DNA of 64,000 nucleotides, from contig NZ_JASBRE010000001.1 of assembly GCF_029960815.1 (NCBI RefSeq), forward strand, positions 248,001 to 312,000, read 5' to 3'. The notes beneath the pieces were generated by a model that did not search any database, was not told the origin of the DNA, and saw nothing but the letters and a program-made list of their open reading frames with translations. Source of the DNA: Pseudomonas sp. AL03 (GTDB lineage: Bacteria; Pseudomonadota; Gammaproteobacteria; Pseudomonadales; Pseudomonadaceae). The position numbers and the translations under genes were made by a program. Positions 46,938 through 54,957 of the stretch are shown here, piece after piece. The number at the start of each line of letters is the position of its first letter. The first letter of the stretch is position 1.

Positions 46938-47049
46938 AGTGAACCGATGAAGGAGTGAGGGCCTATCCGGCAGACTTGCTCCCAAGGCCTGGTGCCACAA
47001 GCGTCAGGCTTGACTGACGCACGCTGACGAGGTGTGCCGGGAGCCTGGG

Positions 47050-48144
47050 ATGCTTCACAAGGTTGAGCTGCCTTACACCCGATTTTTATCCCCTGACGGC
47101 CAATTGCTCGGCGAACTTCCTGCCTGGGCCGACGATTTCAATGTGCTGACGCGCCTTTATCGGCAGATGGTCCTGACCCGTCTTTTTGATCAGAAAGCCG
47201 TCGCCCTGCAACGCACCGGGCGCATCGGCACTTATGCGCCGACGTTGGGCCAGGAAGCCATTGGTGTCGCCGTCGGCAGCGTGATGCACGCCGAAGACGT
47301 ATTGGTGCCGTATTACCGTGACACCGCCGTGCAGTTGATGCGTGGGGTGCGCATGGAAGAAATCCTCCTGTACTGGGGCGGCGACGAACGCGGCAGCGAC
47401 TTTGCCGACCCGGCGGCGGCCCAGGACTTCCCGATCTGTGTACCGATTGCCACCCAGGCCTTGCATGCCTGCGGTGTCGCCAGCGCCTTTAAAATCCGCG
47501 GTGAACATCGGGTCGCCGTCACCACCTGTGGCGACGGCGCCACCAGCAAAGGCGATTTCCTCGAAGCCCTCAACGTTGCCGGTGCCTGGCAGTTGCCGGT
47601 GGTGTTCGTGGTCAATAACAACCAATGGGCGATCTCGGTACCGCGACGGATTCAGTGCGGCGCCCCGACCCTGGCACAGAAAGCCATCGGCGCAGGGTTC
47701 CACGGCGAACAGGTCGACGGCAATGACATGCTCGCGGTTTACGACCGAGTACACGCAGCCCTCGAACGGGCACGCCACGGTAAAGGCCCGGTGTTGCTGG
47801 AATGCCTGAGCTATCGCCTCGGCGACCACACCACCGCCGACGATGCCACGCGCTACCGGCCGGCGGACGAGGTCAAGCAGGCCTGGCTGGAAGAACCGGT
47901 CAAACGCCTGCAACGTTTCATGGTCGGGCAGGGCGTCTGGGACGAAGGCCGCGAGCAGGCCCTGATCAGCGAATGCCAGGGCCTGGTGCAGCGTGCTGTG
48001 GATAACTTCGAAGCAGCGGGGACTCAGGCACCCGAATCGGTCATGGATCACGTCTACGCCCGATGGCCGGAGCCCCTCGCCGGGCAGCGTGAAGAGTTGC
48101 TCGACAGGGCGGCGCGTCGCGCGGGAGATTCGGGCCATGAGTAA
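47050..48144 (+). CDS. 2-oxoacid dehydrogenase E1 component, alpha subunit
   Basis: A 364-residue thiamine-diphosphate subunit of the pyruvate/branched-chain type. The ThDP motif runs from CGDGATSKGDFLEALN to VVNNNQWAIS, and GRIGTYAPTLGQEA and YRLGDHTTADDATRY are family landmarks. It works with E1beta (8-base overlap) and E2 downstream to decarboxylate a 2-oxoacid. The leucine-dehydrogenase homologue upstream points to branched-chain substrates. Start 47050 has GGGAG eight bases upstream. Confidence 0.93.
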   Translation: MLHKVELPYTRFLSPDGQLLGELPAWADDFNVLTRLYRQMVLTRLFDQKAVALQRTGRIGTYAPTLGQEAIGVAVGSVMHAEDVLVPYYRDTAVQLMRGVRMEEILLYWGGDERGSDFADPAAAQDFPICVPIATQALHACGVASAFKIRGEHRVAVTTCGDGATSKGDFLEALNVAGAWQLPVVFVVNNNQWAISVPRRIQCGAPTLAQKAIGAGFHGEQVDGNDMLAVYDRVHAALERARHGKGPVLLECLSYRLGDHTTADDATRYRPADEVKQAWLEEPVKRLQRFMVGQGVWDEGREQALISECQGLVQRAVDNFEAAGTQAPESVMDHVYARWPEPLAGQREELLDRAARRAGDSGHE

Positions 48145-49126
48145 CGGCAAAGTCACGTTGCTGGAAGCGGTGAACCTGGCGCTGCATCGGGCCATGAGCG
48201 AAGACGAAAACGTCATCGTCCTCGGTGAAGACGTCGGGGTGAACGGCGGCGTGTTTCGCGCAACTCAAGGGCTGCGCGACCGCTTCGGCTTCAAGCGGGT
48301 TATTGACTCGCCGCTGGCCGAAACCATGCTCGGCGGACTGGTGATCGGCATGGCCGCGCAGGGCCTGAAACCGGTGGTGGAAATCCAGTTCATGGGCTTC
48401 ATCTACGCGGCCATGGAGCACCTGGTGTCCCACGCCAGTCGCATGCGTAATCGCACTCGAGGGCGGATCACTTGCCCGATGGTCATGCGCACACCGATGG
48501 GTGCAGGGATTCGCGCACCGGAACACCACAGCGAAAGCACTGAAGCCCTGTTCGCGCACATTCCAGGTCTGCGGGTGGTAATTCCGTCATCGCCGGCCCG
48601 GGCCTATGGCTTGTTGCTGGCGGCCATCGATGACCCTGATCCGGTGGTGTTTCTCGAACCGACCCGGCTCTATCGCATGAACCCGCAACCGCTGTTGGAT
48701 GATGGCAAGCGCCTGCCGCTGGACAGCTGTTTCACCCTGCGCGAAGGCAGTGACATCACGCTGATCAGCTGGGGCGCCTGTGTAATGGAAACCCTGCAAG
48801 CCGCCACCGAATTGGCCGAACGGGGCGTCTCGGCGGAAGTGATCGATGTCGCGACTATCAAGCCGCTGGACCTCGACACCCTGGAAGCCTCGGTGCGCAA
48901 GACCGGTCGCTGCGTGATCGTCCACGAGGCACCGCGCTCCTGTGGCGTCGGTGCAGAAATTGCCGCGAGTCTCTACGAACGGGTGTTGCTGGACTTGCAG
49001 GGACCGATTCAGCGAGTTACCGCGCCGGACATTCCGCCGCCGCTGTATCGACTGGAATCGCTCTATACGCCCAATGTCGAGGACATTTTGCTGGCCTGCG
49101 ACAACGTACTGCTGCACTACCTCTAA
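48137..49126 (+). CDS. 2-oxoacid dehydrogenase E1 component, beta subunit
   Basis: A 329-residue partner of the alpha subunit. LGEDVGVNGGVFRATQGL, DSPLAETMLGGLVIGMA and PEHHSESTEALFAHIPGL are characteristic; the C-terminal transketolase-like domain includes VIVHEAPRSCGVGAEI. The start overlaps the alpha stop by eight bases, so translation is coupled. It is closest in overall form to branched-chain/acetoin-type E1beta subunits. Confidence 0.94.
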   Translation: MSNGKVTLLEAVNLALHRAMSEDENVIVLGEDVGVNGGVFRATQGLRDRFGFKRVIDSPLAETMLGGLVIGMAAQGLKPVVEIQFMGFIYAAMEHLVSHASRMRNRTRGRITCPMVMRTPMGAGIRAPEHHSESTEALFAHIPGLRVVIPSSPARAYGLLLAAIDDPDPVVFLEPTRLYRMNPQPLLDDGKRLPLDSCFTLREGSDITLISWGACVMETLQAATELAERGVSAEVIDVATIKPLDLDTLEASVRKTGRCVIVHEAPRSCGVGAEIAASLYERVLLDLQGPIQRVTAPDIPPPLYRLESLYTPNVEDILLACDNVLLHYL

Positions 49127-49154
49127 AAAGACGCCTGAACCCAAGGAGGCCGCG

Positions 49155-50255
49155 ATGAAATATTTCAAACTGCCGGATCTGGGCGAGGGTTTGCAGGAGG
49201 CGGAAATCGTTCGCTGGCACGTCAACGTTGGCGATACGGTCAAGGCCGATCAACTGCTGGTGTCGGTAGAAACCGCCAAGGCGCTGGTGGATATCCCCGC
49301 ACCGTATGACGGTGTGGTGGCAAAACTTTATGGCGGCGAAGGCGACATTATTCACGTCGGTGAACCGCTGCTCGGTTACGAAGGCGAAGCAGACGCCGGC
49401 ACCGTCGTGGGGCGACTCGAAGGTGGCGGCAGTAATCAGGAGGATTCGTTTTTCATCGGGGCTGCCCCCTCGACCCGAGAGCACCTGGCGACTTGCGCCA
49501 CACCGGCCGTGCGGCAACTGGCTCGGCAACTCGGTGTGGAGTTGAGCGGTTTGACGGGCTCCGGTCACAAGGGGCTGATCACCCGCACGGATGTGGAAAC
49601 CGCGGCTCAAACAGAACGCGAGCGCTTCGGCGGAGAACGGTTGCGCGGCGTGCGGCGCAGCATGGCGCTGAACATGGCCCGGTCCCATGCCGAAGTCGTG
49701 CCGGTGACGATTTTCGGTGACGCCGATCTGCATCGCTGGGGTCAGGCACGTGAACCGCTGATTCGTCTCGCCAAGGCGATGGCCGCAGCGTGCGCCGTGG
49801 AACCGGTACTCAACAGCGCCTTCGACGGCAAAAGCCTGTCGCTCAAACAGCACGAACGGCTCGATTTGGGCATCGCCGTGGACACCCCGGACGGCCTGTT
49901 TGTGCCAGTGCTGCGCGATGTCGGTCGTCGCAGCGCGGCTGACTTGAAGGAAGGCGTCATGCGATTAAGAGCCGATGTGCAGGCGCGATCGATTCCGCCC
50001 AAGGAAATGATGGGGGCAACCCTGACGTTGTCGAATTTCGGCACCTTGTTCGGCCGCTACGCCAACCCGGTGGTGGTGCCACCGCAAGTGGCGATCCTGG
50101 CCGCAGGCGCGATTCGTGACGAACCGGTGGCGGTCGACGGCGCGGTGGTGGTGCATCCGGTTCTGCCGCTGTCCCTGACTTTCGATCATCGCGTGGTGAC
50201 GGGCGGCGAGGCGGCGCGTTTCTTCAAGGCCTTGGTCGAGGCGTTGGAACGTTAG
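49155..50255 (+). CDS. 2-oxoacid dehydrogenase E2 acyltransferase
   Basis: A 366-residue dihydrolipoyl acyltransferase. One lipoyl domain (1-80) with lipoylated Lys42 in VETAKALVD, a peripheral-subunit-binding domain (about 120-150, TPAVRQLARQLGVEL), then the catalytic domain ending in FDHRVVTGGEAARFF with the active-site His. It forms the core of the complex with the two E1 subunits. No dihydrolipoamide dehydrogenase (E3) gene follows, so E3 must come from elsewhere. AAGGAGG lies upstream of the ATG. Confidence 0.94.
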   Translation: MKYFKLPDLGEGLQEAEIVRWHVNVGDTVKADQLLVSVETAKALVDIPAPYDGVVAKLYGGEGDIIHVGEPLLGYEGEADAGTVVGRLEGGGSNQEDSFFIGAAPSTREHLATCATPAVRQLARQLGVELSGLTGSGHKGLITRTDVETAAQTERERFGGERLRGVRRSMALNMARSHAEVVPVTIFGDADLHRWGQAREPLIRLAKAMAAACAVEPVLNSAFDGKSLSLKQHERLDLGIAVDTPDGLFVPVLRDVGRRSAADLKEGVMRLRADVQARSIPPKEMMGATLTLSNFGTLFGRYANPVVVPPQVAILAAGAIRDEPVAVDGAVVVHPVLPLSLTFDHRVVTGGEAARFFKALVEALER

Positions 50256-50349
50256 CATCCGACCAAATCACCTTCCTAACTCCAGCTTTAAGGGCGAAGG
50301 TGTCCGCGTATTTTAAGCGGACGCGATCACCCTTATCGCCAGGATTTTC

Positions 50350-50637
50350 ATGCGCCTACGAAGCTCTTATCCCAAACCGTTCATGGCCCAAGTTGTTCAG
50401 GATTGCCTGCAACCCGGAGCAACCATCTCCAGCGTTGCCATCAGCCACGGCATCAATGCCAACGTCATTCGCAAGTGGATGCCGCTCTACCGGGGGGCAG
50501 CCAGCAGCATCGCTGCCGGCTTTTGCGGCATTCGGCATGGCCCGGAAGTCGAAGTGGATAGCGAACAGCTTCAGGCCTTGGTGCTGGGGCTGCCCTGGCA
50601 GCGAGTCGATGCGGGCGGCTCGATCACAGTGCTTTGA
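50350..50637 (+). pseudogene. IS66-type accessory protein TnpA, rearranged remnant
   Basis: The 95-residue frame starts MRLRSSYPKPFMAQVVQDCL and QPGATISSVAISHGINANVI then RKWMPLY, matching the HTH of IS66 TnpA proteins. The C-terminal part (QLQALVLGLPWQRVDAGGSI) looks joined to later IS66 sequence. No intact tnpB follows. This is a decayed insertion-sequence fragment, not a working gene. Confidence 0.7.
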
Positions 50638-50725
50638 CACTTTCCGATAGCCCATCGGTTTATCGCCGCTGATCGCCTGCTCTGGCACAATCAGCGGCAG
50701 GACGTCCTCACCCAACCTCGACCAG

Positions 50726-50935
50726 ATGACTCCGGAACAGCTTCGCGCCTTGGCCGAACAGGCCATGCTGCTGTCCCAGGTCGATGTCATGGGCAAGAAA
50801 ATCCATCGTCTTGAAACCTGCACTCGATTGGCGGGTTGTACGAAGTTGAACGGCAAGCGCGGGACATTAGCGATGGGGGTCGCTGGCGAATATGGTGCTT
50901 TTGGACTTACAAGGATGGCGCAATTAACGGAGTAG
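50726..50935 (+). pseudogene. IS66-type transposase TnpC, N-terminal stub
   Basis: ATG 50726 opens MTPEQLRALAEQAMLLSQVD then VMGKKIHRLET, the leucine-zipper-like start of IS66 transposases, after which the sequence loses family resemblance (from about 50820). The leader CTCTGGCACAATCAGCGGCA and CCCAACCTCGACCAG upstream is also typical of IS66. The transposase catalytic domain is absent. Confidence 0.72.
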
Positions 50936-50943
50936 TCATAACG

Positions 50944-51549
50944 ATGATTTTGGTTGTTGAGGGTATCAGCGCCAGCGGGAAAACCACTTGGTGCGCTAAG
51001 CATGGAGGGCAGCATGTCATTCCTGAAAACGGCCGGTTTGAAAACGAGCCGGATCGGATAAAGGATCCAGTCGGAGCAGCAACTTTTTGGGCGGAGCGAA
51101 ACGTGGATCGCTGGCAAAAAGCGTTGGCCATGGAAGACATTTCTTCGTGGGCTTTGTGTGACAGTGACCCTCTCAAGCTCCACTACATTTGGGGCCTTTG
51201 GCAGATCGGCGAGGCGAGCGAACACGACTGGCGAATAGAGTTGGACGCCACAAGAGAAACGATCGCACAAGGACGTATTGGCTTTGCTGACTGTTACGTT
51301 GTTGGCAGCATAGATCCTCAGCTCGCGCGCGAACGAGCCAAAGCAGACATCACCCGCCGACGGAGTAGATTCGAGCTACACCTGCGCCTCCAACAAGCTC
51401 TGCTGACCTGGTACTCAGCTATGGATGAAGTGCTTTCCGGCAGAGTGCGATTCGGGTTTCCTTTAAAAATGCCCACCGTGGAAAACCTTGATGGAAGATA
51501 TTCGGTAACGGCCTTTGATCAAATGATCGCATCGCTCCCCAGAAAATAA
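50944..51549 (+). CDS. P-loop NTPase/kinase-like protein of unknown function
   Basis: A 201-residue protein beginning MILVVEGISASGKTTWC, a Walker A motif (GISASGKTT, residues 7-15) at the extreme N-terminus as in small-molecule or nucleoside kinases. Later LCDSDPLKLHYIW, an acidic strand, and RERAKADITRRRSRFELHLR, a possible LID-like basic helix, fit that fold. The substrate is not recognisable. It is more AT-rich than its neighbours, immediately follows the IS66 scrap and stands alone, suggesting acquisition. GGAG lies 12 bases before the ATG, a long spacing. Confidence 0.65.
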   Translation: MILVVEGISASGKTTWCAKHGGQHVIPENGRFENEPDRIKDPVGAATFWAERNVDRWQKALAMEDISSWALCDSDPLKLHYIWGLWQIGEASEHDWRIELDATRETIAQGRIGFADCYVVGSIDPQLARERAKADITRRRSRFELHLRLQQALLTWYSAMDEVLSGRVRFGFPLKMPTVENLDGRYSVTAFDQMIASLPRK

Positions 51550-51680
51550 TCAGCCCTCTTGCCGACAGGGATTTGAGAGGCTGATGCAGAGAACGTGAAT
51601 TGACGTGAAAGCAATGTATAGGCGTATTAGCCAGCCGCTTACGCTGGAACAACCCGAAGCCTGACTTTTTCGCAGGCATG

Positions 51681-51712
51681 AAAAAGGCCCTGAGTCATTT
51701 GACTCAGGGCCT
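51681..51712 (-). terminator. Terminator of yebG
   Basis: AGGCCCTGAGTCA and TGACTCAGGGCCT around TT, with an A-run on the plus side giving five Ts on the minus strand. It lies 19 bases past the yebG stop. Confidence 0.9.
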
Positions 51713-51730
51713 ATTCAATTCGGGTGTTGC

Positions 51731-52087
51731 TTACTTGGCAGCCTTGGGGGCTTTAGCTGGCTTGGTCGGCTCATCGCTCGCCACTTCAACAGGTGCAGGC
51801 GCCTCAACAGGGGCAGCATTTTCAACGACTTCAGCAGGCGCATTGAGCAATTCGGACAACGCGTCCGGCTGGCTCTTGAACGCCTTGGCGAACACATCGC
51901 GATTCTTCGCCATGTAGATCCCGGCTTCTTCCACTTGCTGCTCGGTCAGGGACGGAACGGCTTTTTGCAACACTTCAGCCAACAACTCGGCCAGTTCGAG
52001 CATTTTGTCATGACGGTCAGCTTCGGCTTTATCCATGAACAAGCGCTCCAGATCTCGGCTGCTGCGGTATACCACTTCGACGGCCAT
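51731..52087 (-). CDS. yebG: YebG-family SOS-inducible protein
   Basis: A 118-residue protein. The first 75 residues match YebG (MAVEVVYRSSRD ... ADRHDKMLELAELL); a low-complexity Ala/Pro/Glu/Lys tail follows (about 80-118) that is longer than in E. coli. YebG is induced by DNA damage but has no established mechanism. A LexA box lies 45 bases before the start codon, and a terminator follows, so it is a single-gene SOS unit. Confidence 0.9.
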   Translation of the reverse strand: MAVEVVYRSSRDLERLFMDKAEADRHDKMLELAELLAEVLQKAVPSLTEQQVEEAGIYMAKNRDVFAKAFKSQPDALSELLNAPAEVVENAAPVEAPAPVEVASDEPTKPAKAPKAAK

Positions 52088-52131
52088 TCACCACCTCACA
52101 TGCCTTCACATTAAGTTGTCTTATTCGACCA

Positions 52132-52147
52132 CTGTATTTATATACAG
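52132..52147 (-). promoter_or_regulatory. LexA (SOS) box of yebG
   Basis: CTGTATTTATATACAG fits the CTGT-N8-ACAG LexA consensus fully and matches its usual AT-rich centre. It is placed for repression of yebG on the minus strand. Confidence 0.92.
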
Positions 52148-52377
52148 CGAAAAGGATAAGCGAATCCCTGCGCTTTGGGTAGTGGCTTTTTAATGTAGAC
52201 CGAATTCAGGGTTTGTCAGGCCGATCAGCCCCACCGGGTGCGACCAAACGCCACGGAGCGTGTTTTAGAGCATCTCGCCATCATGTGGCAGGCGCCCCTG
52301 GCCTTTTTTCTGCATGCAGAACAACCGTCACGTCAAACTCGCATCATCCGCTCGAACCGAGCTAAGGAAGAATCATC

Positions 52378-52878
52378 GTGAAAATCAACTGGGCCGAGAA
52401 CCTGCGGCAGAACGTGCACCAACTGGCCGAGTCCCTGGGTAACCTGTTCGTCGAGACCTTCCACTACCTGGCGCTGTTCGCCATCGGTGCAGTCACCGCG
52501 TGGGCGGCGGTGATGGAGTTTTTGGGGATGATCGAAGCGGGGCACATCAAGATCGATGACATCTTGCTGCTGTTCATCTACCTGGAACTGGGGGCGATGG
52601 TCGGGATTTACTTCAAGACCAACCACATGCCGGTGCGTTTCCTGATCTACGTGGCGATCACGGCGCTGACGCGCTTACTGATCTCCAACGTCTCGCACCA
52701 CAATCCGCCGGATATCGGCATCATCTACCTGTGCGGCGGGATTCTGCTGCTGGCGTTTGCGATTCTGGTGGTGCGTTACGCCTCGTCGCAATTTCCCTCA
52801 GTGAAGATCGAACACCCGCAACGCAAGATCGGAGCGGGGTCCGGTGAGCATTCCGACGTCGAGAAGGGCGAGATTTAA
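52378..52878 (+). CDS. psiE: PsiE-family membrane protein
   Basis: A 166-residue inner-membrane protein with four hydrophobic segments (about 24-50, 58-80, 84-104 and 112-134), matching PsiE, described as phosphate-starvation inducible in E. coli. Function is unknown. GTG start at 52378 with AAGGAAG upstream. I did not recognise a Pho box in the 230 bases between it and the LexA box; that interval holds no other gene. Its last codons overlap the convergent DUF3509 gene by four bases. Confidence 0.85.
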   Translation: MKINWAENLRQNVHQLAESLGNLFVETFHYLALFAIGAVTAWAAVMEFLGMIEAGHIKIDDILLLFIYLELGAMVGIYFKTNHMPVRFLIYVAITALTRLLISNVSHHNPPDIGIIYLCGGILLLAFAILVVRYASSQFPSVKIEHPQRKIGAGSGEHSDVEKGEI

Positions 52879-53192
52879 AGCCCCATGACTGGCCGACTGT
52901 GGCCCTTGACGTGCGGCGGTGGCGGGGTGTGATTGTCACCGTCAGTCATGGCTTCGAGGATGGCCACGGCGCTGTGGCCCTGTTCGATGGCGATGCCGAA
53001 CTGAATGCTTTGCACCAGGCGTTTGAGGCGCTGGGGGTCGTTGCGTTGTTCGGCGCTGATCATCCGTTTGGCGACCACGCGGCCGCTGTTGGAGAGGGTC
53101 AGCATGATGCGGCCATCCAGACCCTGAATGCTCAGGTTGATCTGATAATCCGGTGCAAAGGCATCGGTAATGAGCTGAAAAGGGTTGTCCAT
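52875..53192 (-). CDS. DUF3509 protein
   Basis: A 105-residue protein of DUF3509, a family largely confined to Pseudomonas. The start MDNPFQLITDAFAPDYQINL and the RMISAEQRNDPQRL segment are typical. It seems cytoplasmic with no known motif, and members are often found as stand-alone genes. A His/Pro-rich tail ends the protein. No function can be assigned. Confidence 0.82.
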   Translation of the reverse strand: MDNPFQLITDAFAPDYQINLSIQGLDGRIMLTLSNSGRVVAKRMISAEQRNDPQRLKRLVQSIQFGIAIEQGHSAVAILEAMTDGDNHTPPPPHVKGHSRPVMGL

Positions 53193-53411
53193 GATGCGTC
53201 ACCGCCTGATTGAACGTGCAGTTGTTGACCGGCCGTTATCGGGTTGGTTCGCAGTACCAGACCATCGGCAGGCCGTTCGCTGAGATTTGAAAAAGTCCTT
53301 TTAGCCTCAGCAGTGACGTAGCAAGAGGCATGCCGGAAAAAATGTCGGACAATAGACACGGCAAATGAAGGCGGCTATGCAGTCAAGAAAATCTCAGGGG
53401 GAAACCGTCCT

Positions 53412-53544
53412 TGTAGCAGCTGGCGCAGCCTGCGTTCGGCTGCGAAGCAGTCGTAAAACCTTTGCGCGCGGTCTGCCTGACGCACCGCGTTGGCTGATCT
53501 CACGACTGCTTCGCAGCCGAACGCAGGCTGCGCCAGCTGCTACA
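53412..53544. repeat. Large perfect inverted repeat (43-bp arms)
   Basis: Arms at 53412-53454 and 53502-53544 are exact reverse complements of 43 bases, separated by 47 bases. Each arm begins TGTAGCAGCTGGCGCAGCCT and itself contains small dyads (GCAGC, TTCGGCTGCGAA). The form is that of a Pseudomonas REPIN: two REP sequences in inverted orientation. It lies near the 3' end of sdaC. Confidence 0.88.
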
Positions 53545-53596
53545 TATTCGTGCTATGGCTTACCTATTCGGTATCAAGCCTTTTTTCCTGCCCGTT

Positions 53597-54898
53597 TCAG
53601 GGCATGAATGAGTAGATGATCGCAGACAGTGCAATCAAACCGATCAGCACCACGAACACGTTCGAGGCCTGACCCGAGTACTGGCGCAAAGCCGGCACGC
53701 GGCGGATGGCGTACATCGGCATCAGGAACAACAGGCACGCAATGATCGGCCCGCCGAGGGTTTCGATCATGCCGAGGATGCTCGGGTTGAACGTTGCCAC
53801 GGCCCAGCAGCTGAGGATCATGAACAGCGCGGTCACGCGGTTCAGCCAGCTCGCCGACATCACCCGGCCACGGCCGCGCAGGCTTTTCACGATCAGGCCC
53901 TGAAAGCCTTCGCTGGCACCGATGTAATGGCCGAGGAAGGATTTGGTGATCGCCACCAGCGCAATCAACGGCGCAGCGTATGCGATGACCGGGGTCTGGA
54001 AGTGGTTGGCCAGGTACGACAGGATCGAGATGTTCTGCGCCTTCGCTGCCGCCAAATCAGCCGGGGACAGGGCCATCACGCAGCTGAAGCAGAAGAACAT
54101 CACCGTCACCACCATCATCGCGTGGGCGATGGCGAGGATGCCGCTGCTCTTGGGTTCGGCCTGTTCGCCGTAACGCTCCTTCTGATCGACGGCGAACGCA
54201 GAGATGATCGGCGAATGGTTGAACGAGAACACCATCACCGGGATCGCCAGCCACAGCGTTTTGAAGAACAACGGCAGCGGCATGCCTTCACTGGCGGTGG
54301 CGAAGAACGCGCCGTTCCAGTTCGGGATCAGGCTGAAACCGAGCAGCAGCAACGCCGCGACGAAAGGATAAACCAGCACGCTCATGCATTTGACGATGAC
54401 GCCCTGGCCGCAACGCACGATCGCCATCAGGCCGAGGATCAAGCCCAGCGACAAAACCGCCCGCGGAGGCGGTGCGATGTGCAATTGATGCTCCATGAAG
54501 CTGCTCAGGGTGTTGGTCAGCGCCACGCTGTACACCAGCAGAATCGGGAAGATCGCGAAGAAATACAGCAGCGTGATCAGCTTGCCGGCGCCGATGCCGA
54601 AGTGTTCTTCCACCACTTCGGTGATGTCCCCGGAACGCCCGGACAACACGAAGCGGGTCAGGCCGCGGTGGGCGAAGAACGTCATCGGAAACGCCAGCAC
54701 CGCCAGAATCAGCAATGGCCAGAAACCACCGACCCCGGCGTTGATTGGCAGGAACAGCGTGCCGGCGCCAATCGCCGTGCCATAGAGGCCAAGCATCCAG
54801 GTGGTGTCGTGTTTGCTCCAGCCCTTGGTGGCTGTTGCGGTGTCGCGTTTGAGGTCTACAGCAGGATTATCGGCAGCAGGTGTACGTACATCGGTCAT
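53597..54898 (-). CDS. sdaC: Serine (HAAAP-family) transporter, SdaC-like
   Basis: A 433-residue inner-membrane permease of the hydroxy/aromatic amino-acid family with about 11 hydrophobic segments. The N-terminal signature is GLYGTAIGAGTLFLPI, and FSFNHSPIISAFAVDQ is typical of SdaC/TdcC. It should import L-serine with H+ for the adjacent L-serine ammonia-lyase. Start 54898 has GAGG eight bases upstream; the frame to 54934 is less likely. It is the second gene of sdaA-sdaC on the minus strand. Confidence 0.88.
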   Translation of the reverse strand: MTDVRTPAADNPAVDLKRDTATATKGWSKHDTTWMLGLYGTAIGAGTLFLPINAGVGGFWPLLILAVLAFPMTFFAHRGLTRFVLSGRSGDITEVVEEHFGIGAGKLITLLYFFAIFPILLVYSVALTNTLSSFMEHQLHIAPPPRAVLSLGLILGLMAIVRCGQGVIVKCMSVLVYPFVAALLLLGFSLIPNWNGAFFATASEGMPLPLFFKTLWLAIPVMVFSFNHSPIISAFAVDQKERYGEQAEPKSSGILAIAHAMMVVTVMFFCFSCVMALSPADLAAAKAQNISILSYLANHFQTPVIAYAAPLIALVAITKSFLGHYIGASEGFQGLIVKSLRGRGRVMSASWLNRVTALFMILSCWAVATFNPSILGMIETLGGPIIACLLFLMPMYAIRRVPALRQYSGQASNVFVVLIGLIALSAIIYSFMP

Positions 54899-54957
54899 CG
54901 TTTTGGCCTCGTTATTGTTCTTGCTCGGGCTCACGCGAAACGGTCAGGGAATGCTCC

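Noticed and set aside
53412..53544. Inverted repeat as part of a CRISPR array
   Set aside because: There are only two copies and they are inverted, not direct repeats; no cas genes are present.
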